In this document: positions 26,901 to 32,470 of the stretch, in pieces
Layout of the letters: each line of letters opens with the position of its first letter
How positions within the stretch are numbered: position 1 is the first letter of the stretch
Virus record (IMG/VR): IMGVR_UViG_3300042924_004594
Coordinates: 1 to 58,224 of that record
Source of the DNA: a virus
DNA length: 58,224 nucleotides
Reading direction: 5' to 3' (one strand)
The notes under the pieces: generated by a model
What the model was told of the DNA's origin: nothing
What the model saw: the letters and a program-made list of their open reading frames with translations, nothing else
The model's database searches: none
Program-made: the position numbers and the translations under genes

Positions 26901-27610
26901 TTCCCTGCCCCGGCGATGCGTAGCGTGTAATACGTCGTGTCCATGAACTTTGGCAAGTTCACGTAACCGACGGACGGGTTATATATAGTATAAGAGCCAA
27001 CAGATGACCCGACCGAAGAAGATGAATTAGCTGTATAGGTAAATGAAGTTAAAGTAGGCGTCGTTAAAATTGTAGCTTCAGAGACGTTCAAGTGTGCTTG
27101 AAGTGTGTCGGTAACGGTAATCTTGTCTCCTGGGTTTAATTGATGCGGAGCACTTGTTGTAAGAGTGGCGGTTGTGCCAGAACAAGTAATACTGGATATA
27201 GCCTTAGCTGAAATTGCAGTTCCAGGAGTTCCGTTAATTCGAATTATCTTTTTAGTTTGCGGGTCAATTCGGTAAAGCCACCCACCAGCGGCCGCAATAA
27301 TGTAGGTCTTACCCTTGCCGGCATCGGCTAAATCAGAGGCTTCGTCTCGATTGGCGGGCTGGGTAAATAGCGTAGCTCCTTGAAAGTACCCTACTTGAAA
27401 CGCCTCAAGTGCGTCGGGATCTTCGGGATCTGGCTTCAAATCAAGCTGAACAAACCCGGGCCGTGTCTTTACTGTACCTCCTCGAGCCGTGACGTTAACG
27501 CCAAGGGCGTAGCTTTTTGGACTGATCAGGTTTGGCTCCCTAGAGGAATCCATGCCACTTTCTAACCCGTTGAACCCTGCTCTCTCGCGTCCTGAATCTT
27601 CTATGGCCAT
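23984..27610 (-). CDS. Tail nozzle protein, tail tubular protein B-like (1208 aa)
   Basis: The N-terminus has the typical nozzle opening: a short basic leader, then [19 protein letters not shown] and [11 protein letters not shown], as in gp12-like proteins. Inside are beta-propeller-like strands ([44 protein letters not shown]) and inserted Ig-like repeats with [13 protein letters not shown] and [18 protein letters not shown]. It is longer than T7 gp12 (794 aa) because of these insertions and a C-terminal beta region with lectin-like strands. It would form the tip of the short tail below the adaptor. The assignment rests on the opening motif and gene position. Confidence 0.75.
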   Translation of the reverse strand: MAIEDSGRERAGFNGLESGMDSSREPNLISPKSYALGVNVTARGGTVKTRPGFVQLDLKPDPEDPDALEAFQVGYFQGATLFTQPANRDEASDLADAGKGKTYIIAAAGGWLYRIDPQTKKIIRINGTPGTAISAKAISSITCSGTTATLTTSAPHQLNPGDKITVTDTLQAHLNVSEATILTTPTLTSFTYTANSSSSVGSSVGSYTIYNPSVGYVNLPKFMDTTYYTLRIAGAGKATTGAGLTNSSKVIVEDPLPTGVLLGKTGTDFAASATTVSGGLDYVTVSDGGTGFSKNAKAYVVGTTNASLALRFSRDSSASERPWPDRNHQTNRHYFCQAEKYLIIQDGVNAPFIFDGENIRRAHITSNPAISMGIGSGTVVSILVTDRGSGYTSAPTVTISAPGAGGATTATATAMIGASSGQVERITVTNAGTNYTSAPTVTFSGGGGSGAKAYAILENPAEVPTGSIMAYGQGRLFIANPNRFEIQALDLVGSHVNVKAGTTSSGAVNYPLSDPRASVLFNTENTYLNEGGSLLMPSFMGRITGMQFVPTQNTTAGQGQLFVFCEFGAATFAVTAPRSQWGTTSGFQTVLYTNIGAVGPDAFAQVNGDLFFRSNDGLRTYKNATAEMASYGNTAMSAEMNSVLEQEPIHLLQDVSLAYTDRGRVLMTALPQEYQPETINSKSKKVYKALISLDFNTLTGSLGKTAAAYDGIWTGIDMLQVIAGDFGRRNKAFILGISCNLNSIWEIDSTAHEDRPIAGSELTFSNSLLSGTYQFTSLAGTRKAKFDLSRIAALGPQSVKLTLSTENESAATTWTSSGMGLQAVSLTYVVSNYDVSEEAFLSDARILPFAKNLYVKLSTQASGKTSGEVDLGPINTTGFLYVSAVASGALPAENSSTFSVAFTGASSGAVPIRAELETSAYSFRSMFELKKLIRADFWFSNLRDQTDVEVYYKPDQYPSWIFWDNFYMLPETSVSIRALSGDAIAETGLSSTMSDNILASKSAVLHKIDLTKYSSRLTRGLGLRLDFATGETPPGTGSAPYHIGVSYLVSTLTPTEVAALVNGTSDYTAFYNSFRTVNVNLPTDREASRFINLYRPTGNYLYVKLSYPRTLPNSFYDVTVTPYGFNQSGATPDAVDTTGFLSTIPNLKPQFAPQIRLMNPREQADPLTNRMFSHGYDFQGRIVWTGAATLQKMFLHCQTLVEQVGGNI

Positions 27611-27640
27611 ATGGTTATTTTCTCAGAAATAAAAGCCGTT

Positions 27641-28060
27641 TCAACCTTTGGACCGTAATACTTCCCAGTTATCTCGCCAGGCTGAATTAGCAGCGAAATA
27701 GATAGATTTTGTCTTGGGTAGCTTTGCCCGCGGGATTACAAACACGGCATCCTGCGGAATGTGGTAGAAAATAAAGATATCGCAGTCGGTTTTGTTGTAG
27801 ATTGTCTTTACTTTATTGGTTTTAAGAAGAGCTCCGTATCCGTACCCAGGACCTTTTACAGCCAGGAATTTAAGCTTGTTTCGAGTCTTGGTGTCCGAGG
27901 CGCCTGCCGTGGTCTTAACCTGGACTCTTTTAAGTTTGCCTCTCCAGTCAGTTATCAAATCGTACCCCTCGTCAATTACAGGTGTGCAAACCAAAAACCC
28001 CTGCTCCAAGAGCTTTGCGGCCACTCTTTGAACGCCAATAGCCCCTATGCGAAGGCTCAT
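27641..28060 (-). CDS. PD-(D/E)XK endonuclease-like protein (139 aa)
   Basis: Starts at the ATG at 28060, which has GGGGAGGT upstream; a TTG two codons earlier has no such site. Residues 1-60 carry the nuclease core: IGAIGVQRVAAKLLEQGFLV (helix with the usual Q/E), PVIDEGYDLITDW (catalytic Asp), and KRVQVKTTAG (the QxK active-site strand). This resembles group I intron-homing-like PD(D/E)XK endonucleases and Holliday resolvase folds. It is an odd passenger, lying between the endolysin and the nozzle gene and overlapping the endolysin stop (ATGA). It might be a homing-type nuclease or a packaging/recombination factor. Confidence 0.7.
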   Translation of the reverse strand: MSLRIGAIGVQRVAAKLLEQGFLVCTPVIDEGYDLITDWRGKLKRVQVKTTAGASDTKTRNKLKFLAVKGPGYGYGALLKTNKVKTIYNKTDCDIFIFYHIPQDAVFVIPRAKLPKTKSIYFAANSAWRDNWEVLRSKG

Positions 28061-28584
28061 AGCCAAGACCTCCCCAGGACATTGGTTGCCAGCCTACGAC
28101 GTCTATAAACCCCGTCTCCGTCACGGGAACCGCCCCCATTGGTGTTGCCTTCAATCGTTAAAAGCCATTCCCCGTCATTTTTCTCTACAAGCCCGGTATG
28201 TGCTACCCGACCCATGCTATTGAACCAAATACCAAAAACGTCGGCTGGCTGGAGAGGTGTGCCTTTTCTGGATCTATCCCAAATAGGACGGTACAGCATT
28301 GTAGGCGACCAGGCTGTCCGGGGGTACGGGTTAAGGGGGCGAGTAAAGGTCTTATCTCCTACCCAAACAACAAAAGCCGCGCACCAAGGCGCTCGTGTAC
28401 CTTTTAAGCCTACGGAGTCTAGGATCTCGTCCACCACGGGCCCGTCGTTTCGGCCTGTGGCTTCCTTTGTCCCGATGGCTTTTCTTGCGGTCTCGACGAC
28501 GCGATGCCTCGCATCCGTATCACCCAAAGAAATATTGGAGTGGGCAAGAGCAAGAGTAATCGCAAAAACATACTTTATCGGCAT
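28057..28584 (-). CDS. CHAP-type endolysin with N-terminal signal sequence (175 aa)
   Basis: The first 22 residues (MPIKYVFAITLALAHSNISL) form a Sec-type signal or signal-arrest segment. The catalytic part contains APWCAAFVVWVGD with the nucleophilic Cys near residue 68, GRVAHTGLVEK with the catalytic His near 127, and LTIEGNTNGGGSRDGDGVY with the polar third residue. This is the CHAP/NlpC-like layout of phage amidase-endopeptidases that cut peptide cross-links. The signal suggests export without full dependence on the holin. It overlaps the holin gene by 10 nt and the downstream nuclease gene by 4 nt. Confidence 0.85.
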   Translation of the reverse strand: MPIKYVFAITLALAHSNISLGDTDARHRVVETARKAIGTKEATGRNDGPVVDEILDSVGLKGTRAPWCAAFVVWVGDKTFTRPLNPYPRTAWSPTMLYRPIWDRSRKGTPLQPADVFGIWFNSMGRVAHTGLVEKNDGEWLLTIEGNTNGGGSRDGDGVYRRRRLATNVLGRSWL

Positions 28585-28916
28585 GACAGGATGGCTGCCA
28601 GTAGCAGAACTGAGAACACGGCTGCAAAAACAAACAGCCTTGTCCGTGGTCCCGATTCCTTCCAGTCATCGCTGAGCGCACCTCGGTCGACGTATTGATC
28701 CAGTATCTTCCAGTCTAATTGCAGCACCGTCCAAGCCATGAACGTGCAGAAAAGAAAACGAACTGCCCCAAAAGCCAGGACGTGCAGAGAGCCTAGATCC
28801 ACTGTACCGGCTGTCGTGTCAAAGCCTTGGAGGATTGGGCCTAAAAAGAAAAAGATGATAGTGGCTGTAGCAATAGCCAAAAGCCCCTGAAAGTTTGAAA
28901 AGAGCCAGTGTTTCAC
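28575..28916 (-). CDS. Holin (three transmembrane segments, 113 aa)
   Basis: Three hydrophobic segments are visible at about residues 10-30 (LLAIATATIIFFFLGPIL), 43-66 (LHVLAFGAVRFLFCTFMAWT) and 92-111 (LFVFAAVFSVLLLAAIL), separated by charged loops (LDWKILDQYVDRG, DDWKESGPRTR). Size, topology and position directly before the endolysin fit a class I-type holin that permeabilises the inner membrane. The sequence family is not recognised, so the call rests on topology and context. It overlaps the spanin gene by 4 nt. Confidence 0.7.
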   Translation of the reverse strand: MKHWLFSNFQGLLAIATATIIFFFLGPILQGFDTTAGTVDLGSLHVLAFGAVRFLFCTFMAWTVLQLDWKILDQYVDRGALSDDWKESGPRTRLFVFAAVFSVLLLAAILSCR

Positions 28917-29296
28917 CAGGGAATTCCAATAAACTTACGAACTACCCAAAGAATGGGACCACGTGCGGCAAATAGGATTGCGGCAATCAAAGCTCCTCTC
29001 CACATCCAAAGCTCACCTAGGGCTTTACGCTGTTTAGATTTCCAGATCTCGGCGTCTTTAACCGCCTCGTTACGCTCTTTGACTGCTTCCTCAAGAGCCT
29101 CGGTATTGACGAAGCAAGCCTGCTTGGCCGACTCTAATTGTTTTTTAGCCTCTTCGATATGGACTTTAGCCTCAGGATTGGCAACAGCAGAGGCCGCGTC
29201 TAATCGGGCTTCTGTGGTAGCGAAGTTAGGCAAACGCTTGGGGGATACGGTAGAACAACCCGTAAAAAGCAACGCAACCACTAGTAGGGTCGGCAT
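28913..29296 (-). CDS. Unimolecular spanin-like lipoprotein (u-spanin, 127 aa)
   Basis: The start MPTLLVVALLFTGC has a short hydrophobic leader and a lipobox ending in Cys at residue 14, so the protein should be lipidated and sent to the outer membrane. A long charged coiled coil follows (about 40-95, with KVHIEEAKKQLESAKQ and LEEAVKERNEAVKDAE), and the C-terminus is a transmembrane segment (GALIAAILFAARGPILWVV) ending KFIGIPW. That combination is the u-spanin architecture that fuses outer and inner membranes in the last step of lysis of Gram-negative cells. A TTG start at 29311 would overlap the -10 box, so I prefer the ATG at 29296. Confidence 0.75.
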   Translation of the reverse strand: MPTLLVVALLFTGCSTVSPKRLPNFATTEARLDAASAVANPEAKVHIEEAKKQLESAKQACFVNTEALEEAVKERNEAVKDAEIWKSKQRKALGELWMWRGALIAAILFAARGPILWVVRKFIGIPW

Positions 29297-29303
29297 ATGT
29301 GAT

Positions 29304-29334
29304 AGTATCAATTACTTCCTTGCTTCTGTCAATA
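29304..29334 (-). promoter_or_regulatory. Promoter of the spanin-holin-endolysin operon
   Basis: Minus-strand TTGACA (29327-29332), 17-nt spacer, GATACT (29304-29309); the conserved element reads TATTGAC-N8-GGAAGTA (29313-29334). It is 7 nt from the chosen ATG. It separates the lysis genes from the small genes downstream of the capsid gene. Confidence 0.65.
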
Positions 29335-29335
29335 A

Positions 29336-29542
29336 TTAACGGCCGTTGAGCTTTTCCCAGAACCATTGCCCAAACATCGTGAGCCCTAGGGTAAGCGTAG
29401 CGACGATCCCGTATCCCCTGTTGATGTGACCTTCAACTCTGTGGATACGCCCGTCGTGGCCGGTAAGTAAATCTATTGTGGAGTCGACTTTAGTCTCGAT
29501 ACGAGCCAAACGCTCCCTGATCTCGGATTGGTCTTCGTTCAT
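29336..29542 (-). CDS. Small holin-like / hemolysin XhlA-like membrane protein (68 aa)
   Basis: The ATG at 29542 overlaps the previous stop (ATGA). The N-terminal half is a charged coiled coil (SEIRERLARIETKVDSTIDL, HDGRIHRVEGHI), followed by one membrane segment (GIVATLTLGLTMFGQWFW) and a short basic tail (EKLNGR). This is the XhlA-type layout often found in phage lysis regions as a holin partner or antiholin. The lysis role is inferred from layout and from the adjacent spanin, holin and endolysin. Confidence 0.6.
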   Translation of the reverse strand: MNEDQSEIRERLARIETKVDSTIDLLTGHDGRIHRVEGHINRGYGIVATLTLGLTMFGQWFWEKLNGR

Positions 29543-29823
29543 TTGAGCTTCGCAATAACTGGCCGTAGCCGGTCGCAAATTGCGTCTCCGTTTAGCCCGA
29601 GCAAATGCCAGAGCTCATTCTTCTTGTTGAAAAACCAGGCAAAGTGTTGCTTGGTCATCAAATCCTCTGGGTACGCAGATCGGGTGCCGTATTTCTGAGC
29701 ATATTTCAAATCCCAAACAGCCTGCTCAACGATAGCCAGGCCGAGGTCTTTGATTAAATGCTCAGGACATCCCGGTCTCGATTGAGTCGACGAAGTTGCC
29801 TTCTTGGGCTTGCGGGTTTTCAT
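29539..29823 (-). CDS. Small conserved phage protein (94 aa)
   Basis: The frame is open much further upstream, but that part overlaps the 80-aa gene in another frame. I choose the ATG at 29823, giving a basic N-terminus (MKTRKPKKATS). The core (IKDLGLAIVEQAVWDLKYAQ, then KQHFAWFFNKKNELWHLLGL, LNGDAICDRL) matches a small phage-protein pattern, AIVEQAVxDxxxA...FF...LxGD, that I recognise from packaging and structural regions but cannot assign a function. It overlaps its upstream neighbour by 62 nt. Confidence 0.55.
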   Translation of the reverse strand: MKTRKPKKATSSTQSRPGCPEHLIKDLGLAIVEQAVWDLKYAQKYGTRSAYPEDLMTKQHFAWFFNKKNELWHLLGLNGDAICDRLRPVIAKLK

Positions 29824-30004
29824 TCGAGGCCATTTCGTCCATGGGAGCTTCTTCTTTTTGCTCGCCGACGGGATTACCTTCGACGGAAGAAACAACGAGC
29901 ATATCGCCTTTGATATAGCCACCGGCCATGAACTCAAACGTCTCACCTTCTTTAACTCCATCTGGGAGCGTAAAACCTTGCGGAATTGGAAACTCTACTT
30001 TCAT
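29762..30004 (-). CDS. Small post-capsid protein, paralogue of the next gene (80 aa)
   Basis: The segment KVEFPIPQGFTLPDGVKEGE, then FEFMAGGYIKGDMLVVSSVEG, aligns with the neighbouring 113-aa protein (GIRIPLPIGFSAPTSVKP, FDFVASGIIDGEELVVTKLEG). Both end with a similar tail (FVDSIETGMS and FVDSVEKGFEL), so they come from a tandem duplication. The pair lies directly after the major capsid gene and its terminator. I infer a small capsid-associated, regulatory or cement role, with low certainty. Confidence 0.6.
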   Translation of the reverse strand: MKVEFPIPQGFTLPDGVKEGETFEFMAGGYIKGDMLVVSSVEGNPVGEQKEEAPMDEMASNENPQAQEGNFVDSIETGMS

Positions 30005-30342
30005 AGTTCAAAACCTTTCTCAACGGAATCTACGAACGCCATGCGTTCCCTTTCCTTGTCTTCTTCACTTTCAACTCCTGGATTAGGAACTGGGAGACCT
30101 TCCAATTTGGTTACAACAAGCTCTTCCCCGTCGATGATGCCTGAAGCTACGAAATCAAACTCAGCTCTCGGTTTGACGGAGGTGGGGGCTGAAAACCCAA
30201 TAGGAAGTGGAATACGTATTCCGGAAACCTTATCTGTGCTCTTAGGTTCACCAGCAGCTTTGGCAGTCTTTGAGTCCTCAGCCTTTGCTTTAGCCTCAAC
30301 CTTGCCCTTGCCAGAAGGGAGAACCAGGAGGATAGATTCCAT
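30001..30342 (-). CDS. Small post-capsid protein, paralogue of the previous gene (113 aa)
   Basis: An ATG at 30342 is preferred over an upstream start at 30387, because the upstream part runs through the terminator hairpin of the capsid gene. The N-terminal 45 residues are an Ala/Lys-rich, probably disordered stretch (KGKVEAKAKAEDSKTAKAA). The C-terminal part is the module shared with the 80-aa neighbour, IPLPIGF to LVVTKLEGLPV. It ends in a 4-nt overlap with that gene, so the two are translationally coupled. Confidence 0.6.
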   Translation of the reverse strand: MESILLVLPSGKGKVEAKAKAEDSKTAKAAGEPKSTDKVSGIRIPLPIGFSAPTSVKPRAEFDFVASGIIDGEELVVTKLEGLPVPNPGVESEEDKERERMAFVDSVEKGFEL

Positions 30343-30357
30343 TTTATAAAAAGTGAC

Positions 30358-30386
30358 TGCCTCAGGGGGATTGAACCCCTGAGGCA
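30358..30386 (-). terminator. Intrinsic terminator after the major capsid gene
   Basis: On the minus strand TGCCTCAGGGG and CCCCTGAGGCA form a perfect 11-bp stem with a 7-nt loop (TTCAATC), followed 5 nt later by TTTTT and TATAAAA. It lies 14 nt after the capsid stop codon and just before the start of the next gene, so it probably limits read-through and sets a high capsid-to-downstream ratio. Confidence 0.8.
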
Positions 30387-30400
30387 ATCGTTCGAATCAA

Positions 30401-31903
30401 TTAGGCAACCCAGAGGAGGTCAGCCTCGCCACGTTTGTGACGAATGACATAACCCCATTCAGGGCGAACCGGCTTGGAACCGTTAGCGAACGTCGCGCGG
30501 AAGAAACCAACTCCGCCGTCAGGATTAGAATCCCGATCGGGAATGTTCTTCCATTTGAAGTCACCGCGGTAGCCTTGAGCATCAAAGCCCATCTGTCCCA
30601 TCGAGCCGAGAGGCTTCGGAACAACGGAGTGATAAACTTCGTTGACCAAGATGATGGAATCTTCGTAAGCCGCCGAGAGGTAGCTTGCGTTGATGTCGTA
30701 TTTGTTGCCCTTGGTGGCCGAGGTGCGAGCAAACGGGAACACGCGCTTCCATGCGAAGAGCTTGTCCGTTGAAGTCGCGCCTGAAACAGCGGCAGCGATT
30801 GTCACCACAGTGGCAGTCACAGCTGTAACAGTGCTGGCAGACGAGCGAACAGTCGCTTCGTCGTTACTCGTAACCACAACCACGTCGCCAACTTCTAAAC
30901 CGCCGTTGCTGGCAACCGTGTATGCTCCGGACGAATGCGCAGTAGCCGTGAGGGCAACGCGGTTGTACCGGGGAGGATACGGATCAATGATGTGGTAGAA
31001 GCCACCGTAAGACCGTTCCACACCGAGAGGAGCAAGAAGCTCATTCGGCTTGGTGGAGTAACGGAAGTCGCTACGGATGTCGCTGTTGAGCTTGATGATG
31101 TCGTCGCTGGTCTCAGCGCTGGTGATCAAGTTGAACACAGGGGCTCCGTTTTCCTTGCCTTGAGCGGCCGAACCGGCGCCGTCACGCAGCAACCGCATGT
31201 AAACCCGACGCAGGATTCCCTGAGTCAGTTTGCTGGTCGCATTAACCACGGGGCTAAAGGAAGAAAGATCGCTCGACACAGTCGCATAGTTCAACGAGGC
31301 AGAAGCCGCGTCGGCACCGGTCGGGGTGATCTTGTTCTGAGCCAACCGGACGTATTCGTCCTGGTAGCGAGTCGTCCAGACCAAAGCGGTTTGCTCGGTC
31401 AGGATGTTCATGATCTGGGTCAGCTGTTCTTTGCGACGCACGGGGAAGCGCAAATCTTCGAGCGAAATGTTCGGAGATTCGAGCGCAACACGACGAAGGT
31501 CGTAGGTGCGGAGGGTCTGCGCAAATTCAACGTTAGCGAACTTAGGCAAGCTGACGTTGTTGTTTGCTGCTGTCGAAGCGGTAGCTGCGCCAGCAGGAGT
31601 TTGCGTATACGCATTGAAGTTGAGATAATTCGCATCCGTGGGGTTAGACCCGAGGATCGCCGAGGAACCCTGCCAAACCGACTGAAGATCGAAATCATTC
31701 TGCCGTCCGTTACGGGCCGCCTGGGGGATAGAACGCTCGTAGGTCAGCACGCTGACCCGATCGCCCATCTCTTCGGGGAAAGTATCTTGTTTAATTAGTT
31801 TGAGCCAAACGTTGTTGTCGACCGTTTTGCGGTAGATCTCTGGCCCAATTCGCCCAGCTTCTTTTACAAGGAGCTGCTCGATATCTGTGTATGCAGTAGC
31901 CAT
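30401..31903 (-). CDS. Major capsid protein (500 aa)
   Basis: Called from context: it follows the scaffold in the morphogenesis order, has a strong consensus ribosome site (AAAGGAGA, 8 nt before the ATG at 31903), its own promoter and leader, and its own terminator. The sequence is a single globular protein starting ATAYTDIEQLLVKEAGRIGP and containing ALVWTTRYQDEYV, GGFYHIIDPYPPRYNRVALT, and an inserted Ala/Val/Thr-rich beta segment about residues 325-375 (VGDVVVVTSNDEATVRSSAS) that could be a surface domain. The HK97-like fold is expected for this gene position but is not proven by motifs I can see. Confidence 0.8.
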   Translation of the reverse strand: MATAYTDIEQLLVKEAGRIGPEIYRKTVDNNVWLKLIKQDTFPEEMGDRVSVLTYERSIPQAARNGRQNDFDLQSVWQGSSAILGSNPTDANYLNFNAYTQTPAGAATASTAANNNVSLPKFANVEFAQTLRTYDLRRVALESPNISLEDLRFPVRRKEQLTQIMNILTEQTALVWTTRYQDEYVRLAQNKITPTGADAASASLNYATVSSDLSSFSPVVNATSKLTQGILRRVYMRLLRDGAGSAAQGKENGAPVFNLITSAETSDDIIKLNSDIRSDFRYSTKPNELLAPLGVERSYGGFYHIIDPYPPRYNRVALTATAHSSGAYTVASNGGLEVGDVVVVTSNDEATVRSSASTVTAVTATVVTIAAAVSGATSTDKLFAWKRVFPFARTSATKGNKYDINASYLSAAYEDSIILVNEVYHSVVPKPLGSMGQMGFDAQGYRGDFKWKNIPDRDSNPDGGVGFFRATFANGSKPVRPEWGYVIRHKRGEADLLWVA

Positions 31904-32101
31904 ATTAGTGTTCTCCTTTCAGAGAGAAAAAGTAAGAGTTTAAAAACAAGAGGAGAAACCAACACGGTTTCCCGTAGTTTTCAAAATTGGATCTCCCGGC
32001 GGCATCCCGAGACTTTTATTGCCCGTGTGACCTCTTCCATTTTTATAGGTCGTGCCCTCAAAACCCGCTTCCGTTTTTATAGGATCTCTAAGGCAGATGA
32101 G
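31904..32101 (-). other. Structured 5' leader of the capsid gene
   Basis: Non-coding stretch of about 190 nt between the capsid promoter and its ATG. It holds two near-identical 16-nt units at 34-bp spacing, a small hairpin, a GC-rich segment near 31990-32015, and the strong ribosome site near 31912-31919. Other promoters of this phage have almost no leader, so this one stands out. A role in mRNA stability or translational control is inferred. Confidence 0.5.
32034..32083 (-). repeat. Two 16-nt direct repeats in the capsid leader
   Basis: The copies are CTTCCATTTTTATAGG (32034-32049) and CTTCCGTTTTTATAGG (32068-32083), written on the plus strand, with 15 of 16 bases equal and a 34-bp period. 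The first sits inside an inverted repeat GACCT (32029-32033) and AGGTC (32047-32051), so it can form a hairpin in the transcript. They may bind a protein or act as RNA operators. Confidence 0.5.
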
Positions 32102-32132
32102 AGTATGCGCTACTGACTAGCGTCTGTCAATA
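32102..32132 (-). promoter_or_regulatory. Capsid gene promoter
   Basis: Minus-strand TTGACA (32125-32130), 17-nt spacer, CATACT (32102-32107), within TATTGAC-N8-GTCAGTA (32111-32132). It is a near-consensus -35 with a fair -10. It gives a leader of about 190 nt to the capsid ATG, unlike the other copies of the element. Confidence 0.65.
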
Positions 32133-32141
32133 CCTAAAGGT

Positions 32142-32465
32142 TTAGGAGGCGGTGATGGTGAGCCCGTTGCCCCAATTTATCGGCATAATCAAAGCACTAG
32201 ATTCTGGTGCGTAAACCCAATTATATGAGTTATCTCCGTTGTCCCAAACCCCAGCCCAAGCACCTATGCCCGCCTCATAATAAATAGACAAAATTCCATT
32301 GTATCCAAAAAGTGTTTCGTTTTGTTTTCCGTAGAATCCGTCACCATCACCAGAACCAAAGAATGCAGAATATGTCGGGCCAGAACCAGACATAATCACA
32401 TATGCAGTATTAGCCACAACAATCCCGCTGGGCGCGGGAGGTTTAACGAATAATAGGACGGCCAT
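32142..32465 (-). CDS. Small fibre/adhesin-tip protein (107 aa)
   Basis: Beta-rich protein with aromatic and Gly residues: TAYVIMSGSGPTYSAFFGSG, DGFYGKQNETLFGYNG, WAGVWDNGDNSYNW, and the closing GNGLTITAS. No signal peptide or helices are seen. It is the last gene of the fibre group before the capsid promoter. Its ending (P-x-W...LTITAS) is similar in style to a 123-aa protein at 56718, suggesting a shared class of small adhesin or decoration protein. Confidence 0.5.
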   Translation of the reverse strand: MAVLLFVKPPAPSGIVVANTAYVIMSGSGPTYSAFFGSGDGDGFYGKQNETLFGYNGILSIYYEAGIGAWAGVWDNGDNSYNWVYAPESSALIMPINWGNGLTITAS

Positions 32466-32470
32466 ATGTT

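Noticed and set aside
27761-28675. Long plus-strand frames of 115 and 178 aa opposite the endolysin and nuclease genes
   Set aside because: They lie in the shadow of well-supported minus-strand genes with clear motifs, and have no ribosome sites or recognisable domains.
28575-28916. Treating the 113-aa membrane protein as an Rz spanin
   Set aside because: It has three membrane segments and no long coiled coil, which fits a holin better. The neighbouring lipoprotein fits the spanin role.
32029-32083. A glutamine-type (glnA) riboswitch in the capsid leader, suggested by the CGGAAG/TGGAAG strings
   Set aside because: The conserved upstream CGTTCA strand and pairing stems are not present.
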